Shown here: in pieces, positions 1 through 7,515 of the stretch
Numbering within the stretch: the stretch's first letter is position 1
Layout of the letters: every line of letters begins with the position of its first letter
Source: Bacteroides sp.
Lineage (GTDB): Bacteria > Bacteroidota > Bacteroidia > Bacteroidales > SM23-62
Direction: 5' to 3'
DNA: 10,352 nucleotides
Assembly (NCBI GenBank): GCA_030667765.1
Contig: DAOUVF010000065.1
Location: forward strand, 1 to 10,352
Notes under the pieces: model-generated
What the model saw: the letters and a program-made list of their open reading frames with translations, nothing else
Databases searched by the model: none
Told to the model about the DNA's origin: nothing
Program-made: the position numbers and the translations under genes

Positions 1-2471
1 CCGTTCAGGTTGTAGAGGATTATTTCAACCTCGGGGGACTGGATCCCTTCGGCCAGGATGTTGAATATGTCCCTGCCCGGGTTTGGCCAGACCTGTATTA
101 TTGATCTCCCGGAGGTTTTCGTGCGTATCTCATCCAGTCCGACATCATAGGCATAAAAATAGAGCTCATAGGTTCCTTTAGACCCTCCGAAACTACCGTC
201 TATCTGCAGGTAGTATTTGTATCCGGGTACGACATGTACAGCCTCAAGGGTAGCGGCAAGTTCTGTGGGACTGTAGTCATCGTTTGCGGCAATAAGGTAT
301 TGCTTTTTGATTTCAGTACAGGTATCCGCACGGTAGATGGCCATCTGGTTGTCCATACCGCTGGATCTGAGAGAAGCTATTCCGGTAGTGGGACCGTAAA
401 AATAATACCATAGACTGTTCTGCACCCCTCCTTCAATACACCAGGTTTTGGCTGTCTGGGAATAACAATCTTCCGACTCATCGGGAGCAGGTTCCCCATC
501 TTCGGCAGTGGCCAGGTGATTTGACTGGGTGGTTACCCTGCCTCCGGGCGTGATCAGGGCGGCATCACACATATCATCATTAGCAATCTTGTTCCCGGCA
601 TAGATCATGACAGTGTCCTGTTCGTAGCAACTGCCATGGTAACCTGTCACGATGATCTCATATTGTCCCGGGGAAGGGGGAGTTGCGGTAACCCGCTGGC
701 CGGTGGACTGGTTCAACATGGTACCCGGGAACCATACATACTCGTCCGCACCAAATGCTTCCAGGTCCGCCGACCCCCCGAGGGCAATCTCAACCTCGGT
801 ATCGACAAGGACCATATCAATGAAGGGTGATACCCTGACACATCCATGCCGGATAAGCGTATCTGAACCTTCCGGTCCAGATACAATCAACCGGACTGTC
901 TTGGTCCCCTCAGATGAATACTGAACGGTATGCGGACCCACACTGTTTGCCGTGGCAGGTTCAGCACCCTCCCCGAAGTCCCACATCCACGAACTAACAT
1001 CCCTGTTTTCAAGGAAGGTATAGGTAATGCCGGCATTCAGGCAGGCTTCCCGGATATCGGCCTCGAACAAGGCCCTCGGTCCGCCTGTCTTTTTTGCATA
1101 GGCACGGATGCAGAGGTTAAATCCGCTATCCTCACCGGCCGGGTTGGTTGACAACCAATCTGTTCCATTGTTGCTGACCCAGTTGACATCCTCTTCAATA
1201 ATCGGATCAGCATATCCTTCCACTGGCTGCTCTATCGGGATAACAACGCCTGTATTTTCAGTCCTCCGTCTGATCTTTACATAAAAATCACTCTGTACGG
1301 TAAGCGGCAATTCGAGTGTATAATAGCCCATCTGCCGGATCAGGATATCCTTTTTATCTGCCAGCAGGCCACTCAGTATATTATTGGTGAAGACTTCATA
1401 GATTTCAATGTCCAGTACCGTATTCGGGTCAGCTACGGCCAGCCCGATATGGGTGATCAGCATTTCATCCGGAGCGGTAAACCTGGCCAGTCCAAATGCC
1501 TCTTCATCATTCGGATAGCCAATAATATTGGTCACGCAAAGCCGGTCATACATGAATATTGTGTCCGTTTCTTCTGTGTCCCATCTGACAGGGAAACAGG
1601 CCGCTTCATCTGCAAACCTGCTGTCTTCGTACGATACATAGAAAAAACCCTGATCAGCCCAGGCAGTGTCCCAGCTGTTTTTGGCAATCCAGGCCCCTGT
1701 GCCGCCATCGGTGATATAATTATCATCCCATCCGCATAGCAGGACCGAATGGTTTGTGACTTCACTGCCATCATAATAATAGGAATGATTGCCTGAATTC
1801 ATGTTTGCCGGATCCATATAAATAGTAGCGTAGACTGCTCCATAGTCCATCACCAGCTCTTTCAGTGTTTCTTTGTCCATAGACGGCAGCCAACGGGCTT
1901 CCGGGACATAAGCTGCCGGCCCGTACTGATCACAGAAAAACTCCGTGGCCGATGTATTGTAAGGGTCTTGTGATTCGAGGACCGGACCGGACATCCTGCT
2001 CAGGTAGGCAGTGGCAATATATGGATTACTGCCTGTTCCATAAGCCCATTCATATCCATGACAACCTGACAGGTTCTGTTCAGAAAGGTCAGTTTCTGAA
2101 AAACCCATTTTTAACCAGGATGATTCAAGGGATCCTGTAACGGCAAAGGTGGCACAGTTACCACCAGCACTTCCGTCCCCCTGGTATTTGGCTGCTGTCA
2201 CAAGTCCCACATCACGCAGGTCATACTTTACGGGAAATTCAGCATCACTTTTATAGGGGTCAGATTTTGTTTCTTTCACATCACTTCTGAGCCGAAAAGG
2301 AGCATGTTGGTATGTTGTTTGTAACCGTCCACTACCAGGGTATGGTTGAAAATCCGGATTTTGCAACATGGGAACCGGCTTTTCAGGTTTTGAAGGAGTT
2401 ATGGAAATTTGCGCGGATGCCTTTACATAACCCAGGCAAAGCAGGATCAGGAAAGGGATTATTTGTTTCAT
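1..2471 (-). CDS. Secreted multidomain papain-family (C1A) cysteine protease with T9SS sorting domain, 3' end outside window
   Basis: I translated this reading frame by hand from the ATG at 2471; it stays open for 823 codons and leaves the window before a stop. Residues 1-21 are a signal peptide (MKQ, a hydrophobic run, then ASA-Q). The C1A peptidase domain covers about 80-295, with oxyanion Gln97, nucleophile Cys106 (GGNCATFA), His241 (NHSVLLCGWDD) and Asn265 (AKNSWDTAWADQGFF), so the catalytic set is complete. Then follow a domain resembling the lectin-like module often attached to microbial C1 peptidases (about 306-460), a PKD domain (about 465-545, WDFGEG), an Ig-like segment (about 548-624), a PPC-like beta domain (about 628-775, with AANDDY and YYLQIDGS) and the start of a type A T9SS sorting domain (from about 790, VWPNPGRDIFNI). 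It is therefore expected to act outside the cell or on its surface, probably degrading protein. The loop before Cys106 is unusual: Gln and Cys are eight residues apart instead of five, and the usual CWAF is CATF. The family is clear; the substrate is unknown. Confidence 0.9.
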   Translation of the reverse strand, partial: MKQIIPFLILLCLGYVKASAQISITPSKPEKPVPMLQNPDFQPYPGSGRLQTTYQHAPFRLRSDVKETKSDPYKSDAEFPVKYDLRDVGLVTAAKYQGDGSAGGNCATFAVTGSLESSWLKMGFSETDLSEQNLSGCHGYEWAYGTGSNPYIATAYLSRMSGPVLESQDPYNTSATEFFCDQYGPAAYVPEARWLPSMDKETLKELVMDYGAVYATIYMDPANMNSGNHSYYYDGSEVTNHSVLLCGWDDNYITDGGTGAWIAKNSWDTAWADQGFFYVSYEDSRFADEAACFPVRWDTEETDTIFMYDRLCVTNIIGYPNDEEAFGLARFTAPDEMLITHIGLAVADPNTVLDIEIYEVFTNNILSGLLADKKDILIRQMGYYTLELPLTVQSDFYVKIRRRTENTGVVIPIEQPVEGYADPIIEEDVNWVSNNGTDWLSTNPAGEDSGFNLCIRAYAKKTGGPRALFEADIREACLNAGITYTFLENRDVSSWMWDFGEGAEPATANSVGPHTVQYSSEGTKTVRLIVSGPEGSDTLIRHGCVRVSPFIDMVLVDTEVEIALGGSADLEAFGADEYVWFPGTMLNQSTGQRVTATPPSPGQYEIIVTGYHGSCYEQDTVMIYAGNKIANDDMCDAALITPGGRVTTQSNHLATAEDGEPAPDESEDCYSQTAKTWCIEGGVQNSLWYYFYGPTTGIASLRSSGMDNQMAIYRADTCTEIKKQYLIAANDDYSPTELAATLEAVHVVPGYKYYLQIDGSFGGSKGTYELYFYAYDVGLDEIRTKTSGRSIIQVWPNPGRDIFNILAEGIQSPEVEIILYNLN

Positions 2472-2551
2472 AATGCCAGTATCCATATCGTAATTGTGTA
2501 AAATAAACTAATTTTACGTGCGTTTAAGGGAAAAGTTAAATAAGCATTATA
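2472..2551. promoter_or_regulatory. Divergent intergenic region between the cysteine protease and secA
   Basis: These 80 AT-rich bases must contain, or lie next to, the promoters of both divergent genes. On the plus strand the best candidate is a TTG at 2494-2496 followed after 18 bases by TACGTGCG, which has two mismatches to the Bacteroidota -7 box TAnnTTTG, so it is weak. I found no acceptable TTG/TAnnTTTG pair on the minus strand. Neither start codon has a Shine-Dalgarno-like sequence, as is usual in this phylum. The promoter role is inferred from gene layout. Confidence 0.35.
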
Positions 2552-5500
2552 ATGAGTATTGTAGAAAAGGTTGTCGGCGGACTGTTCGGATCAAAGTCAG
2601 AACGCGACCTCAAGGAGCTTCAACCCTGGGTTGACAAGATCAATGCGGAGACGGACAGGGTTTCGGGAATGAGCAATGATGAGTTGAGGGCTGAATCAGA
2701 GGTATTGAAAAAGCAGATCAGGGAAAGCATTGCCGCAGAGCAGGAGGAGATAGCGGGACTGAAAGTTCAGCTGGATGATCCCCGGATGGATGTGGATGAG
2801 AAAGAGAGGCTTTACCAGCAGGTTGAAAAAATCGAAAAAACGGCTGATGAGACACTTGGCAATGCCCTCGAAGAAGGATTGCCCCTTGCTTTTGCCATCA
2901 TCAAAGAGACGGCCCGCCGGTTCAAGGAAAATGAATCCCTGGAAGTTACGGCAAATGATTATGACAGGGACCTGGCAGCTTCCCGTGACAGTATTGAGAT
3001 CAAAGGAGACAAGGCTTACTGGAAGAATGAATGGATGGCCGGTGGCAACATGATCACATGGGACATGATCCATTACGATGTACAGCTGATCGGCGGGGTT
3101 GTACTACACCAGGGACGTATTGCGGAGATGTCTACAGGGGAAGGGAAAACGGTGGTGGCAACGCTTCCGGTTTATTTGAATGCCCTGACAGGCAGAGGTG
3201 TTCATATAGTCACTGTGAATGATTACCTGGCCAAGAGAGATGCCGAGTGGATGGGTCCCCTCTATGAGTTTCATGGTATGCTTGTCGATTGCATTGATAA
3301 ACACCAACCCAATTCTGATGACCGCAGGAAGGCTTACCTGGCTGATGTCACCTTTGGAACAAACAATGAATTTGGTTTTGACTACCTGAGGGATAATATG
3401 GCCATCAGTGCCGCAGATCTTGTCCAGCGTCCCCATAACTTTTCCATCGTGGATGAGGTGGATTCAGTCCTGGTGGATGATGCACGTACCCCACTGATCA
3501 TATCCGGACCCATCCCAAGGGGAGAGAACCAGCAATTCCTGGAGCTGAAGCCAAAGGTGGAAAAGATTATCAATGCACAGCGGAAACTGGTCAATAACAT
3601 TATAGCTGATGCCAGGAAAAAATTGACTGATGGGGAATCTGAGAATGGGGGACTCTTCCTTCTGCGTGCCTTCAAGGGGCTGCCCAGGAACAAGGCCATC
3701 ATCAAGATGCTCAGTGAGGAAGGGAACAAGTCACTCATGCGGAAAACCGAAAATTTCTACATGCAGGAAAACAGCAAGAACATGTATAAGGTTACCGATG
3801 AGCTTTACTTTGTCATTGATGAGAAGAACAATTCGATAGAGATGACTGAAAAGGGACTGGACCTGATCACGAGCTCATCTGAAGATGCTAATTTCTTTAT
3901 ACTTCCCGATATTGGGAGCGAGATAGCCGAACTTGATAATTCCGGCCTCTCAGACAAGGAAAAACTGGTTAAAAAAGACGAGTTGCTGCAGGAGTATGCG
4001 ATAAAATCTGAACGGGTTCACACCATTAACCAGTTATTGAAGGCATATTCACTCTTTGAAAAGGATGTTGAGTATGTGGTCATGGACAACAAGGTTAAAA
4101 TTGTTGATGAGCAGACTGGAAGGATACTGGAAGGAAGACGATACTCCGATGGATTGCACCAGGCAATAGAGGCCAAGGAAAATGCTAAAGTGGAGGCTGC
4201 CACACAGACTTTTGCTACCATCACCCTCCAGAATTATTTCAGGATGTATAAAAAGTTGTCAGGGATGACGGGTACAGCAGAGACGGAAGCCGGAGAATTC
4301 TGGGATATTTATAAGCTTGATGTGGTGGTGATCCCCACCAACAGGGACATTGTCAGGGATGACAGGGAAGACCTTGTCTATAAAACGGTGAGGGAAAAGT
4401 ACAATGCAGTGATTGACGAGATTGTCAACCTAGTCAGAGCAGGCAGACCCATACTGGTGGGGACAACTTCAGTTGAGATCTCGGAGTTGCTGAGCCGCAT
4501 GCTCAATATCCGGAAAATTGAACATAATGTGCTGAATGCAAAATTACACTCAAGGGAAGCCGACATCGTTGCCCATGCCGGTAAAACCGGGTCGGTTACC
4601 ATTGCGACGAATATGGCCGGCCGGGGGACCGATATCAAGTTGACCCCGGATACCAGGGGGGCAGGGGGACTGGCTATTATCGGTACAGAAAGACATGAAT
4701 CAAGGCGGGTGGACCGCCAGTTGAGGGGACGTGCGGGACGGCAGGGTGATACTGGATCTTCACAATTTTATGTTTCCCTCGAAGACAACCTGATGAGATT
4801 GTTCGGTTCGGACAGGATCTCGGGGATCATGGACCGGCTCGGACTCAAGGAAGGTGAGGTGATCCAGCATTCCATGATCAGTAAATCCATAGAGCGCGCC
4901 CAGAGGAAGGTGGAAGAGAATAACTTTGGGATAAGGAAGCGGCTCCTGGAATATGATGATGTGATGAATTCCCAGCGTGAGGTGATCTATACAAAACGCA
5001 AACACGCCCTGCTTGGTGAAAGGATCAGCGTGGATATCAACAATATGATCTATGATGTCTGTGAGAGCGTTGTTCTTGATTGCCATGGCAATGTGGATTA
5101 TTCAGAATTCTCACTGGAAGTGCTTAGGAATCTTTCCGCCGAACCCCCCATTGATGAAGCTGAATATATGAAAGATGATACTGATGAGATCACTGAAAAA
5201 CTGTTTGAAAGCGTTCGTGAAAAATATTACAGGAAACAGGAATCTATAGCTCAACAGGCATGGCCGGTAATAAAAGATGTATTCGAAAAGCAGGGCAAGG
5301 TTTATGAGAATATAGTGGTCCCCATTTCCGACGGTTCAAAAGTCTTCCAGATCCTTACCAACCTCGAAAAGGCTTATGAGAGTGAGGCGCATGAAATAAT
5401 CAAGTCATTTGAGAAAACGGCCATGCTGGCCACCATTGATGAAACCTGGAAGGAACACCTGAGGGAACTGGATGACCTGAAACAATCTGTACAGAATGCG

Positions 5501-5902
5501 ACCTATGAACAAAAAGATCCACTCCTCATTTACAAATTTGAATCATTCGAATTATTCAAGATTGCCATAGACAGGATCAATAAAGATGTCAGCTCCAGCC
5601 TTTTGAAAGGAAACATACCCATTCAAGACTCCAGCCAGGTGCAGCAGGCAAGGGGGCCCCGTCGCCTGGATATGAGTGAATTCGAACAGACCAAAAACGA
5701 TGCCGGATCCGCATATGAGGGCGGAGGCGGGGATGGCCAGTCAGCCCGGCAGCAGCGAAAAATGGAACCCGTCCGTTCAGGCAAAAAAATAGGCCGGAAT
5801 GAGATCGTTAAGGTGAGATACCAGAACGGCAAATTAGTGGAAGCAAAATACAAAAAAGTTGAGCCTGATATCAATAATGGTGCCTGTGTCCTGACTACAT
5901 AG
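2552..5902 (+). CDS. secA: Preprotein translocase ATPase SecA
   Basis: SecA is the motor that uses ATP to push unfolded preproteins through SecYEG at the inner membrane. Visible motifs, in order: Walker A GEGKT (196-200), TVNDYLAKRD (221-230), FGTNNEFGFDYLRDN (268-282), the DEAD-type box DEVD (301-304), SDGLHQAIEAKE, SGMTGTAETEAGEF, NMAGRGTDIKL (687-697), arginine-finger motif HESRRVDRQLRGRAGRQGD (715-733) and the scaffold/two-helix region around 962-970 (IDETWKEHL). At 1116 aa it is about 200 residues longer than E. coli SecA. The extra length lies in a charged, coiled-coil-like stretch at about 61-103, a second insertion at about 124-168, a third at about 343-412 after SGPIPRG, and the tail. 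The tail keeps the lead-in KIGRNE (1079-1084) but lacks the cysteine-rich zinc site, ending GACVLTT. The size and insertions fit Bacteroidota SecA as I know it. It is divergent from the protease gene and convergent with dapA, 35 bases away. I see no clear terminator in that gap. Confidence 0.98.
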   Translation: MSIVEKVVGGLFGSKSERDLKELQPWVDKINAETDRVSGMSNDELRAESEVLKKQIRESIAAEQEEIAGLKVQLDDPRMDVDEKERLYQQVEKIEKTADETLGNALEEGLPLAFAIIKETARRFKENESLEVTANDYDRDLAASRDSIEIKGDKAYWKNEWMAGGNMITWDMIHYDVQLIGGVVLHQGRIAEMSTGEGKTVVATLPVYLNALTGRGVHIVTVNDYLAKRDAEWMGPLYEFHGMLVDCIDKHQPNSDDRRKAYLADVTFGTNNEFGFDYLRDNMAISAADLVQRPHNFSIVDEVDSVLVDDARTPLIISGPIPRGENQQFLELKPKVEKIINAQRKLVNNIIADARKKLTDGESENGGLFLLRAFKGLPRNKAIIKMLSEEGNKSLMRKTENFYMQENSKNMYKVTDELYFVIDEKNNSIEMTEKGLDLITSSSEDANFFILPDIGSEIAELDNSGLSDKEKLVKKDELLQEYAIKSERVHTINQLLKAYSLFEKDVEYVVMDNKVKIVDEQTGRILEGRRYSDGLHQAIEAKENAKVEAATQTFATITLQNYFRMYKKLSGMTGTAETEAGEFWDIYKLDVVVIPTNRDIVRDDREDLVYKTVREKYNAVIDEIVNLVRAGRPILVGTTSVEISELLSRMLNIRKIEHNVLNAKLHSREADIVAHAGKTGSVTIATNMAGRGTDIKLTPDTRGAGGLAIIGTERHESRRVDRQLRGRAGRQGDTGSSQFYVSLEDNLMRLFGSDRISGIMDRLGLKEGEVIQHSMISKSIERAQRKVEENNFGIRKRLLEYDDVMNSQREVIYTKRKHALLGERISVDINNMIYDVCESVVLDCHGNVDYSEFSLEVLRNLSAEPPIDEAEYMKDDTDEITEKLFESVREKYYRKQESIAQQAWPVIKDVFEKQGKVYENIVVPISDGSKVFQILTNLEKAYESEAHEIIKSFEKTAMLATIDETWKEHLRELDDLKQSVQNATYEQKDPLLIYKFESFELFKIAIDRINKDVSSSLLKGNIPIQDSSQVQQARGPRRLDMSEFEQTKNDAGSAYEGGGGDGQSARQQRKMEPVRSGKKIGRNEIVKVRYQNGKLVEAKYKKVEPDINNGACVLTT

Positions 5903-5937
5903 TTTCCTGAACCTGGTACAGCTTGAAATACCGTAAT

Positions 5938-6825
5938 CTAGATCGGGATGGACCTGATCAGTTCTGTAAGCCTTCCGTAGGTCGTCCGGCTAACGGTCGT
6001 CAATGGTAAGCGGACCTGGTTCTCACAGATATTAAGGATATTCAAAGCGGCTTTCACACCGGCCGGACTTCCCTCAATAAACAGTTGATCAATGATTTCC
6101 AGCAGGCTGTAATGAATAGACCGTGCCTCATTCCAGCGGTTGTCCAGGGCCAGACGTACCATTTCCGAGAACTGGCGTGGGAATGCATTGCCAATGACCG
6201 AAATAACCCCGGCCCCCCCTGTACTGATCATGGGAAGTGTCAGGGCATCGTCTCCTGAAATAAGATCAAATCCTGCTGGCTTGTCTTTGGCGATATTCAT
6301 GATCTGTACCATATCGCCCGAAGCTTCCTTTATGCCTGCAAAATTCCCACATTCTGCAGCCAGCTTAAGGGTTGTTTCTGCACTGATATTGGAACCTGTA
6401 CGGGAAGGTACATTATATATAATCACCGGAACCGGACTGGCCCCCGCGATGGCCATGTAATGATTATAGATCCCTTTCTGGTTTGGTTTGCTATAATAGG
6501 GGGAAGCCGTCAGTATGGCAGCAATACCATCGAAGTTGGTATTCTCAATCCTTTCGATCTGCTGCCGGGTATTATTACCCCCCATGCCCACGACCAGGGG
6601 TAATCTTCCTTTATTGACCTTCTTCACATGCTTGATAATCTCACCTTGTTCTTTGTCGGATAAAACCGGTGTTTCACCTGTTGTCCCAAGGGCGACGAGG
6701 TATTCAACCCCATTCTTGATGACATGTTCAACAACATTGGTAAGTGCCCTGAAATCAACGCTGTCATCCCTTTTAAAGGGGGTAACCAGGGCTACACCGG
6801 TGCCGGTAAATACTGACTTTTTCAT
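5938..6825 (-). CDS. dapA: 4-hydroxy-tetrahydrodipicolinate synthase
   Basis: DapA condenses pyruvate with aspartate semialdehyde, the first committed step to diaminopimelate and lysine, in the cytoplasm. From the ATG at 6825 it has 295 aa, close to the 292 of E. coli. Visible family residues are GTTGET (47-52), Tyr110/Tyr111 in SPYYSKPNQ, Tyr137 and Arg142 in YNVPSRTGSN, Schiff-base Lys166 in GIKEASGD, and GGAGVISV. An in-frame GTG at 6837 would add four residues (MDSI). I prefer the ATG because MKKSVFTGTGVALVTPF lines up with family N-termini and because a -7-like box at 6846-6853 would place the transcript start almost on the GTG. Residues aligned with the E. coli lysine-feedback site differ: Asp57 for His53, Gln60 for His56 and Gln88 for Glu84. 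The gene lies 49 bases after the upstream small gene, same strand, and is convergent with secA. Confidence 0.97.
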   Translation of the reverse strand: MKKSVFTGTGVALVTPFKRDDSVDFRALTNVVEHVIKNGVEYLVALGTTGETPVLSDKEQGEIIKHVKKVNKGRLPLVVGMGGNNTRQQIERIENTNFDGIAAILTASPYYSKPNQKGIYNHYMAIAGASPVPVIIYNVPSRTGSNISAETTLKLAAECGNFAGIKEASGDMVQIMNIAKDKPAGFDLISGDDALTLPMISTGGAGVISVIGNAFPRQFSEMVRLALDNRWNEARSIHYSLLEIIDQLFIEGSPAGVKAALNILNICENQVRLPLTTVSRTTYGRLTELIRSIPI

Positions 6826-6845
6826 AATACTGTCCACTGCCTAAA

Positions 6846-6853
6846 CAAATATA
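6846..6853 (-). promoter_or_regulatory. Possible -7 box of a dapA promoter
   Basis: Read on the minus strand this is TATATTTG, an exact match to the Bacteroidota -7 consensus TAnnTTTG, 20 bases upstream of the dapA ATG. The -33 partner is poor: the only nearby TTG is 8 bases away, too close, and at normal spacing there is only TTAGAA, overlapping the stop of the upstream gene. It may be a weak or activator-dependent internal promoter, or chance in AT-rich sequence. Confidence 0.35.
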
Positions 6854-6874
6854 GGTAATTTCAATGGATTGCTT

Positions 6875-7423
6875 CTAAGGTTTTTTGGTGTGGATGATGG
6901 ACAGGTAATGCTTGATCTGCTCGATCAGGTAAATGATGCTGATTTCTTTTTCAATATCGATCATGAGGTCATATTCTGTATGTATCACCAACCTGCCGAC
7001 TTTATAGGAAGCCGGATTTAGTTTCAGGATATAGTTCAAAGGGAAATGATCCTCCAGGCTAAGGTCAAACAGGATGTCGAATGGCTTCAGGGAAAAATCC
7101 GTAACAAACGGGGCACCCGGTACCTTCGACCATTTAAGGTCCTTCAGGCAAAAGAACTGAAAACCTTTCCTGAGCAGGTAGTGGTCAGGGATTTCCTGGT
7201 CATCCACAAAGCCCAGCACTGATGTGTCAATAGCTTCGCTTTCAAGGAATTGCTTGAACTCCTTTACGGCTTCGAATTCTTCTTCATTCCGGCAGGAAAA
7301 CAGGACCCCTGCAGATCTTGCTGTGGTAAAATTATAAATACGTTTATGCCGGTTTACCTGCCTGAGCTTCCTGCGCAGCTCAAAAGTCCCGCTAAGCCTC
7401 TGGATATCTTTGATAAGCTTCAC
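6875..7423 (-). CDS. Conserved Bacteroidota protein of unknown function (DUF6913-like)
   Basis: This is a 182-aa, probably cytoplasmic protein with no signal peptide or membrane segment. The start is GTG at 7423 (MKLIKDIQRL); there is no nearby in-frame ATG, and the next Met is residue 154, too late. The N-terminus is basic (Arg/Lys-rich, about 14-28) and is followed by an alternating pattern suggesting a small alpha/beta fold (GVLFSCRNEEEFEAVKEF at 39-56, then VLGFVDD). The most recognisable part is FDILFDLSLEDHFPLNYI (115-132) with a following ASYKVG (138-143), then a mostly hydrophobic C-terminal helix. This pattern reminds me of a family I know as DUF6913, restricted to Bacteroidota. That name is from memory and unchecked, and no function is known to me. 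It starts 92 bases after ligA and ends 49 bases before dapA, all on one strand, so co-transcription with ligA is plausible. Confidence 0.85.
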   Translation of the reverse strand: MKLIKDIQRLSGTFELRRKLRQVNRHKRIYNFTTARSAGVLFSCRNEEEFEAVKEFKQFLESEAIDTSVLGFVDDQEIPDHYLLRKGFQFFCLKDLKWSKVPGAPFVTDFSLKPFDILFDLSLEDHFPLNYILKLNPASYKVGRLVIHTEYDLMIDIEKEISIIYLIEQIKHYLSIIHTKKP

Positions 7424-7515
7424 GCTGCAATAATATAAAAAATAAGTCCACCCCGGCCACCTGATTTTTGCTATTTATTAACAGAAGCCGCTCACCGGGC
7501 GTGTCACAGAGAGGT

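Noticed and set aside
636..2140. Several plus-strand open frames of 62-96 codons, and one of 80 codons on the minus strand at 1532-1774
   Set aside because: All are shadows in other frames of the cysteine protease gene; their translations show no family features, while the protease frame carries clear domains throughout.
2494..2520. secA promoter with TTG at 2494 and TACGTGCG
   Set aside because: The spacing is acceptable but the -7 box has two mismatches in its conserved part; not reported as a separate promoter.
5903..5937. Possible bidirectional terminator between convergent secA and dapA
   Set aside because: The only inverted pair I see is GGTA/TACC with a ten-base loop and no T-run on either side; too weak to call.
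6140..6844. Plus-strand open frames of 106 and 109 codons opposite dapA
   Set aside because: They are antisense to conserved dapA sequence and show no protein-like features of their own.
7424..7515. Promoter or terminator between ligA and the unknown gene
   Set aside because: A TATTATTG resembles the -7 box with one mismatch but has no TTG at suitable spacing, and GC-rich stretches here do not form a convincing stem followed by T residues.
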